Below are positions 14,852 through 23,416 of a stretch of DNA of 25,253 nt, piece after piece. The stretch spans positions 137,559 to 162,811 of the forward strand of contig FR889250.1 in the NCBI GenBank assembly GCA_000431815.1. Reading direction: 5' to 3'. Positions within the stretch are counted from its first letter, which is position 1. Each line of letters begins with the position of its first letter. The position numbers were made by a program, and so were the translations under genes. A model generated the notes under the pieces. The model was not told where the DNA came from. It worked only from the letters and a program-made list of their open reading frames with translations, and made no database searches. This DNA is from Butyrivibrio sp. CAG:318. GTDB lineage: Bacteria; Bacillota; Clostridia; Lachnospirales; Lachnospiraceae.

Positions 14852-15919
14852 ATGTCAATTAAGAGTTTAATTATTAATCCGGGCTCCACTTCCACCAAAA
14901 TCGGTGTATTTGAAGACGAGACCCTGCTTTTTGACGAGACACTTCGTCATCCTACTGAGGAAATTGCTAAATATGACAGTATTATTGCACAGAAGGATTT
15001 CCGTAAAAACATCATCGTTGATTTCCTTAAGGAGAAAAACTTTGATATCCACTCACTTAATGTGATTGTAGGCCGCGGCGGACTTTTAAAGCCTATCCCA
15101 AGCGGTACTTATGCTGTTACCGATGAACTTTTACATGACCTTGAAATCGGCGTACAGGGTCAGCACGCATCCAACCTCGGAGGTATTCTCGCAAGAGAAA
15201 TCGGCGATTCAATCGGTGTTCCTTCATATATTGTTGACCCGGTTGTCGTTGATGAGCTTGAGCCGGTTGCAAGATATTCAGGCGTTCCTGAACTTCCGCG
15301 TATCAGTATCTTCCATGCCCTTAACCAGAAGGCGGTTGCGAGACGTTATGCCAAAGAGACCGGCAAAGCTTACGATTCAATGAATCTCATCGTTGTACAT
15401 CTTGGCGGCGGTGTTTCCGTAGGTGCACACCACAACGGCAAAGTTGTTGATATTTTCAATGCTCTCGATGGAGATGGTGCTTTTTCACCTGAAAGATCGG
15501 GTGCCGTTCCTCCCGGAGCACTTGTTAAAATGTGTTTTTCGGGTGAATACACTGAGAAAGAAGTTTATAAAAAGCTTGTCGGAAACGGCGGTTTCAATGC
15601 TTATCTCGGAACCAACGATATGCGTGATGTAGAAAAAATGGTTGATGCAGGTGATGAGCATGCCAAAGAACTCCGTACTGCTTTCATCTTCCAGCTTTCC
15701 AAAAATATCGGTTCAATGGCTACCGTATTAAAGGGTAAAGTTGATCAGATTATCGTCACAGGCGGTATTGCTCATGACAACAGAGTTGTTGGTGAACTTA
15801 AGGAACGTTGTGAATGGATTGCTCCGTTTACCGTATACCCGGGCGAGGATGAACTTCTTGCTCTCGCACAGGGCGGACTTCGTGTAATGAACGGTGAAGA
15901 AAAACCTGGTGTTTATTAA
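14852..15919 (+). CDS. buk: Butyrate kinase
   Basis: A 355-residue ASKHA-superfamily kinase that transfers phosphate from butyryl phosphate to ADP, giving butyrate and ATP by substrate-level phosphorylation. The phosphate-1 loop LIINPGSTSTKIGVFEDE (6-23), the GRGGLLKPIPSGTY block (74-87), HLGGGVSVGAHHNG and the late IIVTGGIAHDNRVV adenosine motif are complete, and the length is normal for Buk (acetate kinases are about 400). AAAGGAG lies before the ATG. The ptb-buk pair is the kinase route, as in Coprococcus and Butyrivibrio, instead of butyryl-CoA:acetate CoA-transferase. It ends shortly before a strong terminator. Confidence 0.97.
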   Translation: MSIKSLIINPGSTSTKIGVFEDETLLFDETLRHPTEEIAKYDSIIAQKDFRKNIIVDFLKEKNFDIHSLNVIVGRGGLLKPIPSGTYAVTDELLHDLEIGVQGQHASNLGGILAREIGDSIGVPSYIVDPVVVDELEPVARYSGVPELPRISIFHALNQKAVARRYAKETGKAYDSMNLIVVHLGGGVSVGAHHNGKVVDIFNALDGDGAFSPERSGAVPPGALVKMCFSGEYTEKEVYKKLVGNGGFNAYLGTNDMRDVEKMVDAGDEHAKELRTAFIFQLSKNIGSMATVLKGKVDQIIVTGGIAHDNRVVGELKERCEWIAPFTVYPGEDELLALAQGGLRVMNGEEKPGVY

Positions 15920-15941
15920 AATATATAAATAAATTTTTGAG

Positions 15942-15971
15942 CAGCTCCGTAATTTTTACGGAGCTGTTTTT
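15942..15971 (+). terminator. Rho-independent terminator of ptb-buk
   Basis: A perfect 11-bp stem CAGCTCCGTAA / TTACGGAGCTG with a TTT loop, followed by five Ts. Confidence 0.9.
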
Positions 15972-16069
15972 GATTTCAGCTTTATAAAATTTTCCTCAAT
16001 AATGACTTAATATTATTAATTTAAACGGTCATAAATGTTATTTTTGTCAGGATATTTATACCAAAATGA

Positions 16070-16087
16070 TTGTTAAATAATTGACAA
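16070..16087. promoter_or_regulatory. Candidate Rex operator on the hydrogenase promoter
   Basis: TTGTTAA-ATAA-TTGACAA matches the Rex consensus TTGTTAA-N4-TTAACAA at 13 of 14 defined positions; the single mismatch creates the TTGACA -35 box. The site covers the -35 box completely, so binding would block RNA polymerase. Rex is the NADH/NAD+-sensing repressor of fermentation genes in Clostridia; no rex gene is in the window. Confidence 0.65.
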
Positions 16088-16109
16088 TCTTTATCAGATG
16101 GACTAAAAT
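16081..16109 (+). promoter_or_regulatory. Promoter of the [FeFe] hydrogenase gene
   Basis: Perfect TTGACA (16081-16086), 17-bp spacer, TAAAAT (16104-16109), about 42 nt before the ATG at 16158. Confidence 0.8.
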
Positions 16110-16157
16110 AACACTAGTTATCTATACTTTACGAATGTCAATAAAAGGAGATTAGTT

Positions 16158-17603
16158 ATGTACAATGATGCTAATGTAATTAAAATCAAACATGATGTAC
16201 TTTACGAAGTAGCCAAGCTTGCCTTCGCCGGCGAACTTGACGAGAAAAGAGATCAGATTGCTTTTGACCTTATTCCGGGTCCGAAGCCACAGTTCAGATG
16301 TTGTATATATAAAGAAAGAGAAATTATCCGCCAGCGTGTAAGACTTACTGAAGGCAAGACACCAAGCGGTGAGGATGACGGAAATATTATTCAGGTTATC
16401 AGTTCTGCATGTGAGGACTGCCCTATCTCCAGTTATGTTGTTACAAGTAACTGTCAGAACTGTCTCGGTAAAGCATGTATTAACGCATGTCATTTTGGAG
16501 CTATATCAGCGGGCGAGACCCAGTCCAAAATAGATGCTACCAAGTGTAAAGAGTGTGGTCAGTGCGCTAAGGCATGCCCTTATAATGCTATTGCTCATCT
16601 CGTACGTCCATGTAAGAATGCATGTCCTGTGGACGCTATCACATATGATGAGAACGGAATTTCAGAAATCGATGAAAGCAAATGTATCCGCTGCGGTCAG
16701 TGTATACATAGCTGTCCTTTCGGTGCCATCGGTTCCAAGACATTTATCGTTGACGTAATCAATGCAATCAAATCCGGACGTCCGGTTTATGCAATGCTTG
16801 CTCCTGCCGCTGAAGGCCAGTTTGGTCCTGATGTTACCATGGCAAGCTGGAAGAAAGCTATGAAGGAAGTCGGATTTACAGATATGTTTGAAGTCGGAAT
16901 GGGCGGCGATATGACTACCCAGAGCGAGGCTGAGGAATGGGCTGAAGCCTATAAAGCAGGCGAGAAGAAAACAACTTCCTGCTGTCCGGGATTTGTCAAT
17001 ATGATCCGCAAACATTTTCCGGAACTTGCCGACAAGATTTCAACAACCGTATCTCCTATGTGTATGGTATCAAGAATGATTAAGGCCAAAGTTCCGGATG
17101 CATATACCGTATTCATCGGACCTTGTATTGCCAAGAAGTCTGAAGTTAAAGATCAGCAGATTGAGGGAAATGCAGATGCAGTTCTTACATTCAGTGAGAT
17201 CCGTGCCATTATGAAAGCTAAAGGTGTTGTTCTTACAGCTGAGGAGAATTCTTATCAGGAGGCTTCAGTATTCGGTAAGCGTTACGGCAACTCAGGCGGT
17301 GTTACCAATGCTGTTCTGGAATACCTTAAAGAAACCGACAATGAAATTGATGCCAAGGTTTACCGTGCTAACGGTGCTGCAGATTGCAAGAAAGCCCTTC
17401 TTCTTATGAAGGTTGGCAGACTTCCTGAGGATTTCATTGAAGGTATGGCATGCGAAGGCGGATGCGTTGGTGGTCCTAGTGCTTTCCAGGGTGAGATTGC
17501 TTCCAAGAAGAACCGTGATTCACTCATCAGCTGTGCTGACTGCAGAACAATTGTTGAGAATCTTTCTAAGATCGATATGGGTGCATTTGAGCATCACAGA
17601 TAA
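16158..17603 (+). CDS. Monomeric [FeFe] hydrogenase, group B-like
   Basis: A 481-residue cytoplasmic iron-sulfur enzyme that most likely makes H2 from reduced ferredoxin. An N-terminal domain (1-95) without the 2Fe-2S ferredoxin fold of group A enzymes is followed by Cys-rich [4Fe-4S] motifs: C99/C102/C107/C111, CKECGQCAKAC (130-140), C152/C156 and CIRCGQCIHSC (176-186). The H-cluster domain has L1 TSCCPGF (C275, C276), L2 GPCIAKKSE (C323; glycine replaces the methionine of the usual MPC) and L3 MACEGGCVGGP (C432, C436). A further CADC pair sits at 459-462. These variants fit the group B1/B3 enzymes of anaerobes rather than the well-studied group A. AAAGGAG lies upstream of the ATG. The maturases HydE, HydF and HydG are not in the window. 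Expression is probably Rex-controlled. Confidence 0.92.
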   Translation: MYNDANVIKIKHDVLYEVAKLAFAGELDEKRDQIAFDLIPGPKPQFRCCIYKEREIIRQRVRLTEGKTPSGEDDGNIIQVISSACEDCPISSYVVTSNCQNCLGKACINACHFGAISAGETQSKIDATKCKECGQCAKACPYNAIAHLVRPCKNACPVDAITYDENGISEIDESKCIRCGQCIHSCPFGAIGSKTFIVDVINAIKSGRPVYAMLAPAAEGQFGPDVTMASWKKAMKEVGFTDMFEVGMGGDMTTQSEAEEWAEAYKAGEKKTTSCCPGFVNMIRKHFPELADKISTTVSPMCMVSRMIKAKVPDAYTVFIGPCIAKKSEVKDQQIEGNADAVLTFSEIRAIMKAKGVVLTAEENSYQEASVFGKRYGNSGGVTNAVLEYLKETDNEIDAKVYRANGAADCKKALLLMKVGRLPEDFIEGMACEGGCVGGPSAFQGEIASKKNRDSLISCADCRTIVENLSKIDMGAFEHHR

Positions 17604-17618
17604 AATAATCTTCAATAA

Positions 17619-17655
17619 CAAAAGCGCTGTAAACATAATGTCTGCAGCGCTTTTA
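17619..17655. terminator. Bidirectional terminator between the hydrogenase and ilvA
   Basis: AAAAGCGCTG (17620-17629) pairs with CAGCGCTTTT (17645-17654); two more weak pairs extend the stem over a loop of about 10 nt. A/T runs on both sides suit the two converging genes. Confidence 0.85.
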
Positions 17656-17671
17656 TATTGCCTGATTTTAA

Positions 17672-18892
17672 TTACATTGTTGTCTGGATTATCTTAGGAT
17701 TATATCCTGCTTTTCTCATTGCATTGAGAATCTCTTCTTTGTGTTCCATTCCGAATGCTTCAAGCGTAATTCCAAGTTCTACCGCAGCATTTCTGTTAAT
17801 GCTTACGAACTGGTTGTGGTCAATCTTAATAACATTTCCTTTGGCATCGGCAATAACTTTGGCAACTTTAAGGAGTTCACCCGGCTTATCCGGAAGAAGA
17901 ACTGACATTGAGAACACTCTTCCTCTCTGTATAAGTCCATGTCTTACTATAGATGACATTGTTATGACATCCATATTACCGCCGCTTAAGATTGATACAA
18001 CTTTCTTATCCTTAACATCAAGATGTTTAAGAGCGGCAACTGTAAGAAGTCCTGAATTCTCAACTATCATCTTATGATTCTCTACCATATCAAGGAATTC
18101 AACTATGAGTTCGTTATCCTCAATCGTGATTATATCATCAATGTTCTGCTGGATATACGGGAAAATTCTGCTTCCCGGCGTCTTAACGGCTGTACCGTCT
18201 GCTATTGTGTTGACAGCAGGAAGTGTTGTCACTTTACCATTCTTAAGGGATACCTGCATACAATTTGCTCCGGCAGGTTCAACACCGATTACTTTGATAT
18301 TCGGATTAAGCATCTTTGCCAGAGTGGAAACACCTGTTGCGAGTCCGCCGCCTCCAATCGGAACAAGAATATAATCGACTGTAGGAAGCTCCTTGATTAT
18401 CTCCATTGCAATACTTCCCTGTCCTGTTGCTACATCCAGATCATCGAATGGGTGGATAAAAGTATATCCGTGTTCATCAGCAAGCTTAAGAGCATATTCG
18501 CATGCTTCATCATACACATCTCCGTAAAGCACAACATCTGCTCCGTAGCTCTTGGTTCTGTTTATTTTAATAATCGGAGTTGATGTAGGCATAACAATTG
18601 TTGCTTTAACACCATAAATCTTAGCTGCATATGCAACACCCTGTGCATGGTTACCTGCAGATGCAGTAATAAGTCCCTTGCTTCTCTCTTCATCAGACAA
18701 TGTACTTATTTTGTAATAAGCGCCTCTTACCTTATATGCACCTGTGTACTGCATATTCTCAGGCTTAAAATAAACCTTATTACCTGTTTCATTGCTGTAA
18801 TATTCACTGTATACAAGTCTTGTATCACTTGTAACTTCTTTGACGCGTTCGGCCGCCTCTTCAAATTTCTCCAATGTAAGTTTCTCAGTCAT
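17672..18892 (-). CDS. ilvA: Threonine ammonia-lyase (threonine dehydratase) with C-terminal ACT domain
   Basis: A 406-residue PLP enzyme that deaminates threonine to 2-oxobutanoate, either for isoleucine synthesis or as a catabolic step. The PLP lysine is K54 in TGAYKVRGA; SAGNHAQGVAYAA (78-90) binds the substrate carboxylate, and the glycine loop PIGGGGLATGVS holds the cofactor phosphate. The last 80 residues (from about 325, VFSMSVLLPDKPGELLKVAKVIADA) form an ACT-like regulatory domain. The single ACT domain and 400-residue length resemble the TdcB/ThrD-II type; the symbol tdcB would be an alternative. AAAGGAG lies inside the end of ftsY, and the two genes overlap by 8 nt, so a metabolic gene is translationally coupled to an SRP receptor gene. 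Confidence 0.94.
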   Translation of the reverse strand: MTEKLTLEKFEEAAERVKEVTSDTRLVYSEYYSNETGNKVYFKPENMQYTGAYKVRGAYYKISTLSDEERSKGLITASAGNHAQGVAYAAKIYGVKATIVMPTSTPIIKINRTKSYGADVVLYGDVYDEACEYALKLADEHGYTFIHPFDDLDVATGQGSIAMEIIKELPTVDYILVPIGGGGLATGVSTLAKMLNPNIKVIGVEPAGANCMQVSLKNGKVTTLPAVNTIADGTAVKTPGSRIFPYIQQNIDDIITIEDNELIVEFLDMVENHKMIVENSGLLTVAALKHLDVKDKKVVSILSGGNMDVITMSSIVRHGLIQRGRVFSMSVLLPDKPGELLKVAKVIADAKGNVIKIDHNQFVSINRNAAVELGITLEAFGMEHKEEILNAMRKAGYNPKIIQTTM

Positions 18893-19820
18893 TTTCTGTA
18901 TCTCCTTTTATATCAAATAAAGCATTAACAAATTCATCGGAATCAAATTTCTGCAAATCATCTATATGTTCACCGACACCGATATATTTAACCGGAACGC
19001 CATATTCTGACTGTATTGCAACTGCGATGCCGCCCTTTGCCGTTCCATCCATTTTGGTAAGTATAATTCCGGATATGTCAGCAACTTCGCGGAATTCCTT
19101 AAGCTGCGATAATGCATTCTGGCCTGTTGTTCCATCAAGTACAATAAGGTTTTCCCTATACGCATCAGGATACTCTTTCTCTATTATCCTGTCAATCTTC
19201 TTAAGCTCATCCATAAGGTTTTTCTTATTGTGAAGTCTTCCTGCTGTATCGCATATAAGAACATCTGCATTACGCGCCTTTGACGCCTGTATGGCATCAT
19301 ATATAACTGCTCCGGGATCCGAACCTTCATGCTGCGCAATAATGTCAACACCGGCCCGGTCAGCCCATTCTGTGAGCTGTTCTATCGCTGCTGCCCTGAA
19401 TGTATCGGCAGCTGCAAGAATAACTTTCTTTCCCTGTGCTTTAAGCCCGGCGGCAATCTTACCTATTGAAGTCGTCTTACCGACTCCGTTAACTCCAATC
19501 ACCAGAAGTACCGATTTACGGTTCTCATATTCATATGCATTCTCGCCAAGATTCATCTGTTCTTTAATTGAATCAATAAGAAGCTGCTTGCATTCCAAAG
19601 GTTCTTTGATTTTCAATTCCCTGACTTTGGCTTTTAAATCATCGATAATCTTCTCCGTTGTGGCAACACCGATATCGCCCATAATGAGCATTTCTTCCAA
19701 TTCCTCATAGAAATCATCATCAATCTTGCTGAATCCGTGAAAAATAGAATTAAGTCCCGAAACCACATTATCTCTCGTCTTTGTAAGACCTGATATTAAT
19801 TTTTTGAAAAATCCTGCCAT
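18885..19820 (-). CDS. ftsY: SRP receptor FtsY
   Basis: A 311-residue GTPase that docks the ribosome-SRP complex to the membrane and Sec translocon. It has only the NG domains plus a short amphipathic N-terminus (GFFKKLISGLTKTRDN); the long acidic A domain of E. coli is absent, as usual in Firmicutes. Motifs: G1 GVNGVGKTTS (109-118), ADTFRAAA (138-145), DTAGR (191-195) and TKMDGTAKGG (255-264). GAGGA lies upstream of the ATG. It follows smc by 13 nt and overlaps ilvA by 8 nt. In many relatives ylxM-ffh comes next, but here ilvA does. Confidence 0.98.
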   Translation of the reverse strand: MAGFFKKLISGLTKTRDNVVSGLNSIFHGFSKIDDDFYEELEEMLIMGDIGVATTEKIIDDLKAKVRELKIKEPLECKQLLIDSIKEQMNLGENAYEYENRKSVLLVIGVNGVGKTTSIGKIAAGLKAQGKKVILAAADTFRAAAIEQLTEWADRAGVDIIAQHEGSDPGAVIYDAIQASKARNADVLICDTAGRLHNKKNLMDELKKIDRIIEKEYPDAYRENLIVLDGTTGQNALSQLKEFREVADISGIILTKMDGTAKGGIAVAIQSEYGVPVKYIGVGEHIDDLQKFDSDEFVNALFDIKGDTEND

Positions 19821-19833
19821 AATTCTTATCCTC

Positions 19834-22800
19834 TTATCCTATCTGATTATTTCCGTCATCCAGTTTTCCTGCTATCAGATCGACGGATACAAGTGTTGAT
19901 ACACCTTTCTCCTGCATGGTAATACCATACAGTCTGTCAGCCGAAGCCATTGTTCCACGCCTGTGTGTGATAACAATAAACTGTGTATTCTTAGTAAGAT
20001 TATGTAGGTATTTTGCAAATCTGTCAACATTAGAATCATCAAGTGCCGCCTCAATCTCATCAAGGAGACAGAACGGTGACGGTTTAAGATTCTGTATTGC
20101 AAAGAGAAGGCATATTGCAGTCAATGCTTTTTCTCCACCGGAGAGCTGCATCATGTTCTGTAATTTCTTACCCGGCGGCTGTGATATGATTGTAATGTTT
20201 GCTTCAAGAATATCCGCATCCTCGTCCAGTTCAATGCTTCCCTTGCCGCCTCCGAAGAGTTGTTTAAATACCTTGTCGAATTCTATTTTTATCTCAGCAA
20301 ATTTTTCGGTAAATCGTTCCCGCATTCCGGTATCAAGCTCATTGATAACACCGATAAGCCTGTCTCTTGCGACTATGAGGTCATCATGCTGTCCTTTCAG
20401 AAACTCATATCTTTCAGAAACTTCTTTGTAATCTTCTATTGCATTAACGTTTACCTCTCCGAGAGATTTAATGCTGCTCTTGATTGATGCAACGGTTTTT
20501 TTGATCTCTGCTTCATCATCAAGGCTTTCGTCACGCATGGAAGCCGCCTGATTAAGTGTGATTTCATATTCGTTCCACATATAATCAATTCTTGCATCTC
20601 TTGCCGATTCGAATTTTTCCCTGTTCTGCGTAAGTCTGAACTGTTCTTTTTCAAGATCCACAAGCCTCTTCTGACATTCCTCTCTGGAATCAAAAAAGCT
20701 CTTAATAGATTCATTCATACTTTCACGGCTCATTTTCAGTTCTTCAAGTTCATCAGTGTATGACTTTATGGCATCATCAGCCGCCTTGACGGTTTCATTA
20801 ATGCTTTCAATTTCTTCGTTTCGTATCGTTACTTCTTTGACCGAATCAACCTTATTATCCTGAAGTTCTTCTATATTATTATTCAGCCTTTCGATTTCCC
20901 TTAAAACACGCTTAATGCTCTCTTCAATAAATGCTGCCTTTTGTGATATTTCAGAATATTCTATATGAACATTCTGAACTGATATATTTCTGTCTGTAAG
21001 TTCAGTTTTAAGTTTTTCAACGGTCGCTGATTTTTCTTCTATTTCCGCAGTTATCTTTGCGTTGTTATTTTCTATTTCTTCAAGATTGCTTCTTAACACC
21101 TTAAGATTATCATTTATATCGGTAACCTGGTTGTCGATTTCTTTGATTTCCTTAGCATTATCCTGATACATGGATTTGATTTCGTTCTGTTTGGACTCTG
21201 CCTGGTCATATTGCATCTTTGCGGTATTTTTCTCTATAAGCTTATCCTGAAGTTTGGCGCGGTTATCTTTAAGTTCGGCATCAATACCTGCAATCTCTTC
21301 ACGGATCTTTGCAATTCCGGCCGTAAGATTTTCAACCGCCTTATCAGCCTTGTCTATCACCGCTTCAAGTTCTTCTATTTCACGGCGTCTTCCGAGAAGA
21401 TTTCCTGAATTTTTAAAGGCACCACCGCTCATGGATCCGCCAGGACTTAAAAGTTCGCCCTCAAGCGTAACTATTTTAATGGAATGATGGTATTTTCCTG
21501 CAATTTTCAATGCATTATCAATTGTATCAACTACCGCACACCTTCCAAGAAGATATTCTGCAAGTTCACGGTACATGGAATCTGTCTCAACAAGTTCCGA
21601 TGCATATCCTATAAAACCATTTTCGGCTCCGAGATTTTCTTTTTTTGAGTTTCTGCCGGATATAGCTGATAAAGGCAGAAAAGTGGCACGTCCGAACCTG
21701 TTCTGTTTGAGATATTGTATCATTCTTTTGGCGGTTCCTTCGTTGTCAGTTACAATATTCTGTATGGTTCCGCCTAATGCAGTCTCAATTGCGGTCTCAT
21801 ATGCCGATTCTGTCTTAATTATGTCTGCAACTACTCCGAATACACCTTTTTCGCGCTCTTTACATTCCATTACCTTACGAATGCTGTTGCCGTATCCGTC
21901 GTAGCGTTCTGCAATATTCTTAAGTGTCTCAAGCCGTGTGGATGCACGCATTTTTGTTTCTTTGGCTTTGGAAAGTCTGTGTTCATCATCAGCCAGTTCC
22001 GTATTAAGTTCGTTGCGCTTGGCCGCAAGTTTATTATTCTCAGACGTAAGATTTTCTATCAATGATGAAACTTCATTAAGAGCCTTTCGTCTTTGCATAA
22101 GAGTATCATCAAATCTGGTCTCATCCGTCTTGTAATTTATAAGAATACTGTTAATCTGGGCTTTTCGTATTCCAATCTGTTCGAGCATGGTCTCATATCT
22201 TTGGATATCCGTACGGATTGCCCCCTTACGGTTAAGGTTATCCATAATTATAGCCTTACCATTCTCAATATCATTTGTATTGGAAGTTATCGCATTATTA
22301 AGTTCTGCAAATGATTCATCCGCTTTATTACGTCTTAGTCTGATATCGTCAATCTGTTCATTCATATCAAACTTCTGTTTTATAAGCGCGCTTTTCTCTT
22401 CATTGCGTTCATCTATTTCTTCTTTGAGTGCATTGATTCGAGATGCAAGCTGCTCATCACTTTGATTTGCTGATTTAATCTGCTCTTTAAGAATTTCAAT
22501 CTGATTGATGAGTTTGTTTTTGTCTATCTGCGCGCGGTTATTGAGTTCCGTGAGTTCTTCAATTCTTGCATTCGTCTGTTTAATTGCCGCATCCTTCTCA
22601 TCATATGCGGTCTTAATCTGCTCAAATTCTATTCTTCCGCTCTCGATATCTGCATCAACTATCTCTATTCTCTGTGTGACTTCATCAAGATTTTTCTTAA
22701 GGCTTTCGCTTTCCATAAGGAAAAGATTGACTTCGTAATTCTTAAGTTTCTCCTTATATCCAAGGTACTCCCTTGCTTTTTCCGATTGCTTTGCAAGCGG

Positions 22801-23409
22801 TCCGACCTGTTTTTCAAGTTCCGATAAAATATCATTTATACGGACAAGGTTATTACTCTCATTGTCAAGGCTTTTCTGCGCTGCGGCTTTACGTCTCTTG
22901 TATTTAACGATACCTGCGGCTTCATCAAAAATCTCCCGGCGTTCTTCCGGTTTACCGCTTAATATTTTGTCTACCTGTCCCTGACCTATAATTGAATATC
23001 CTTCTTTACCGACACCCGTATCATAAAAAAGCTCATTGATGTCCTTTAAACGGCAGGAGTTACCGTTAATCATATACTCGCTTTCACCGGAACGGAATAC
23101 ACGTCTCGTTACCGTCACTTCATCATAATCAATATCTAATTTATGGTCTGAATTATCAATTGACAGAGACACCGAAGCAAAACTTACCGGTTTACGGTTC
23201 TCCGTTCCGGCAAATATAACATCCTCCATTTTGGAACCACGTAACTGTTTGGCACTTTGTTCACCGAGAACCCATCTTACAGCATCTGCAATATTGCTTT
23301 TACCGCTTCCGTTAGGTCCGACAATTCCCGTTATTCCGTTATCAAATTCAAATACAAGTTTATTTGCAAAAGATTTAAAACCCTGTACTTCTATTTTTTT
23401 TAAATACAT
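19834..23409 (-). CDS. smc: Chromosome segregation protein SMC
   Basis: A 1191-residue condensin ATPase that acts with ScpA/ScpB to fold and separate chromosomes. The N-terminal head has Walker A GPNGSGKSN (31-39). Two long coiled coils (about 170-500 and 670-1000, rich in Glu, Lys, Ile and Asn) flank a hinge at about 515-645 (VFGVVADIIKTESAYETAIETALG, cut here for length, then FGRATFLPLSAI). The C-terminal head has LSGGEKALTAI and Walker B CLLDEIEAALDDSNVDRF. The start at 23409 is used because the family begins MYLKKIEVQGFKSF and AGGTG lies five to six bases upstream; the frame upstream overlaps rnc and is not conserved. It starts 7 nt after the rnc stop. Confidence 0.98.
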   Translation of the reverse strand: MYLKKIEVQGFKSFANKLVFEFDNGITGIVGPNGSGKSNIADAVRWVLGEQSAKQLRGSKMEDVIFAGTENRKPVSFASVSLSIDNSDHKLDIDYDEVTVTRRVFRSGESEYMINGNSCRLKDINELFYDTGVGKEGYSIIGQGQVDKILSGKPEERREIFDEAAGIVKYKRRKAAAQKSLDNESNNLVRINDILSELEKQVGPLAKQSEKAREYLGYKEKLKNYEVNLFLMESESLKKNLDEVTQRIEIVDADIESGRIEFEQIKTAYDEKDAAIKQTNARIEELTELNNRAQIDKNKLINQIEILKEQIKSANQSDEQLASRINALKEEIDERNEEKSALIKQKFDMNEQIDDIRLRRNKADESFAELNNAITSNTNDIENGKAIIMDNLNRKGAIRTDIQRYETMLEQIGIRKAQINSILINYKTDETRFDDTLMQRRKALNEVSSLIENLTSENNKLAAKRNELNTELADDEHRLSKAKETKMRASTRLETLKNIAERYDGYGNSIRKVMECKEREKGVFGVVADIIKTESAYETAIETALGGTIQNIVTDNEGTAKRMIQYLKQNRFGRATFLPLSAISGRNSKKENLGAENGFIGYASELVETDSMYRELAEYLLGRCAVVDTIDNALKIAGKYHHSIKIVTLEGELLSPGGSMSGGAFKNSGNLLGRRREIEELEAVIDKADKAVENLTAGIAKIREEIAGIDAELKDNRAKLQDKLIEKNTAKMQYDQAESKQNEIKSMYQDNAKEIKEIDNQVTDINDNLKVLRSNLEEIENNNAKITAEIEEKSATVEKLKTELTDRNISVQNVHIEYSEISQKAAFIEESIKRVLREIERLNNNIEELQDNKVDSVKEVTIRNEEIESINETVKAADDAIKSYTDELEELKMSRESMNESIKSFFDSREECQKRLVDLEKEQFRLTQNREKFESARDARIDYMWNEYEITLNQAASMRDESLDDEAEIKKTVASIKSSIKSLGEVNVNAIEDYKEVSERYEFLKGQHDDLIVARDRLIGVINELDTGMRERFTEKFAEIKIEFDKVFKQLFGGGKGSIELDEDADILEANITIISQPPGKKLQNMMQLSGGEKALTAICLLFAIQNLKPSPFCLLDEIEAALDDSNVDRFAKYLHNLTKNTQFIVITHRRGTMASADRLYGITMQEKGVSTLVSVDLIAGKLDDGNNQIG

Positions 23410-23416
23410 ACCACAC

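Noticed and set aside
18893..18930. T-box or riboswitch before ilvA
   Set aside because: ilvA starts inside ftsY, leaving no room for a leader RNA.
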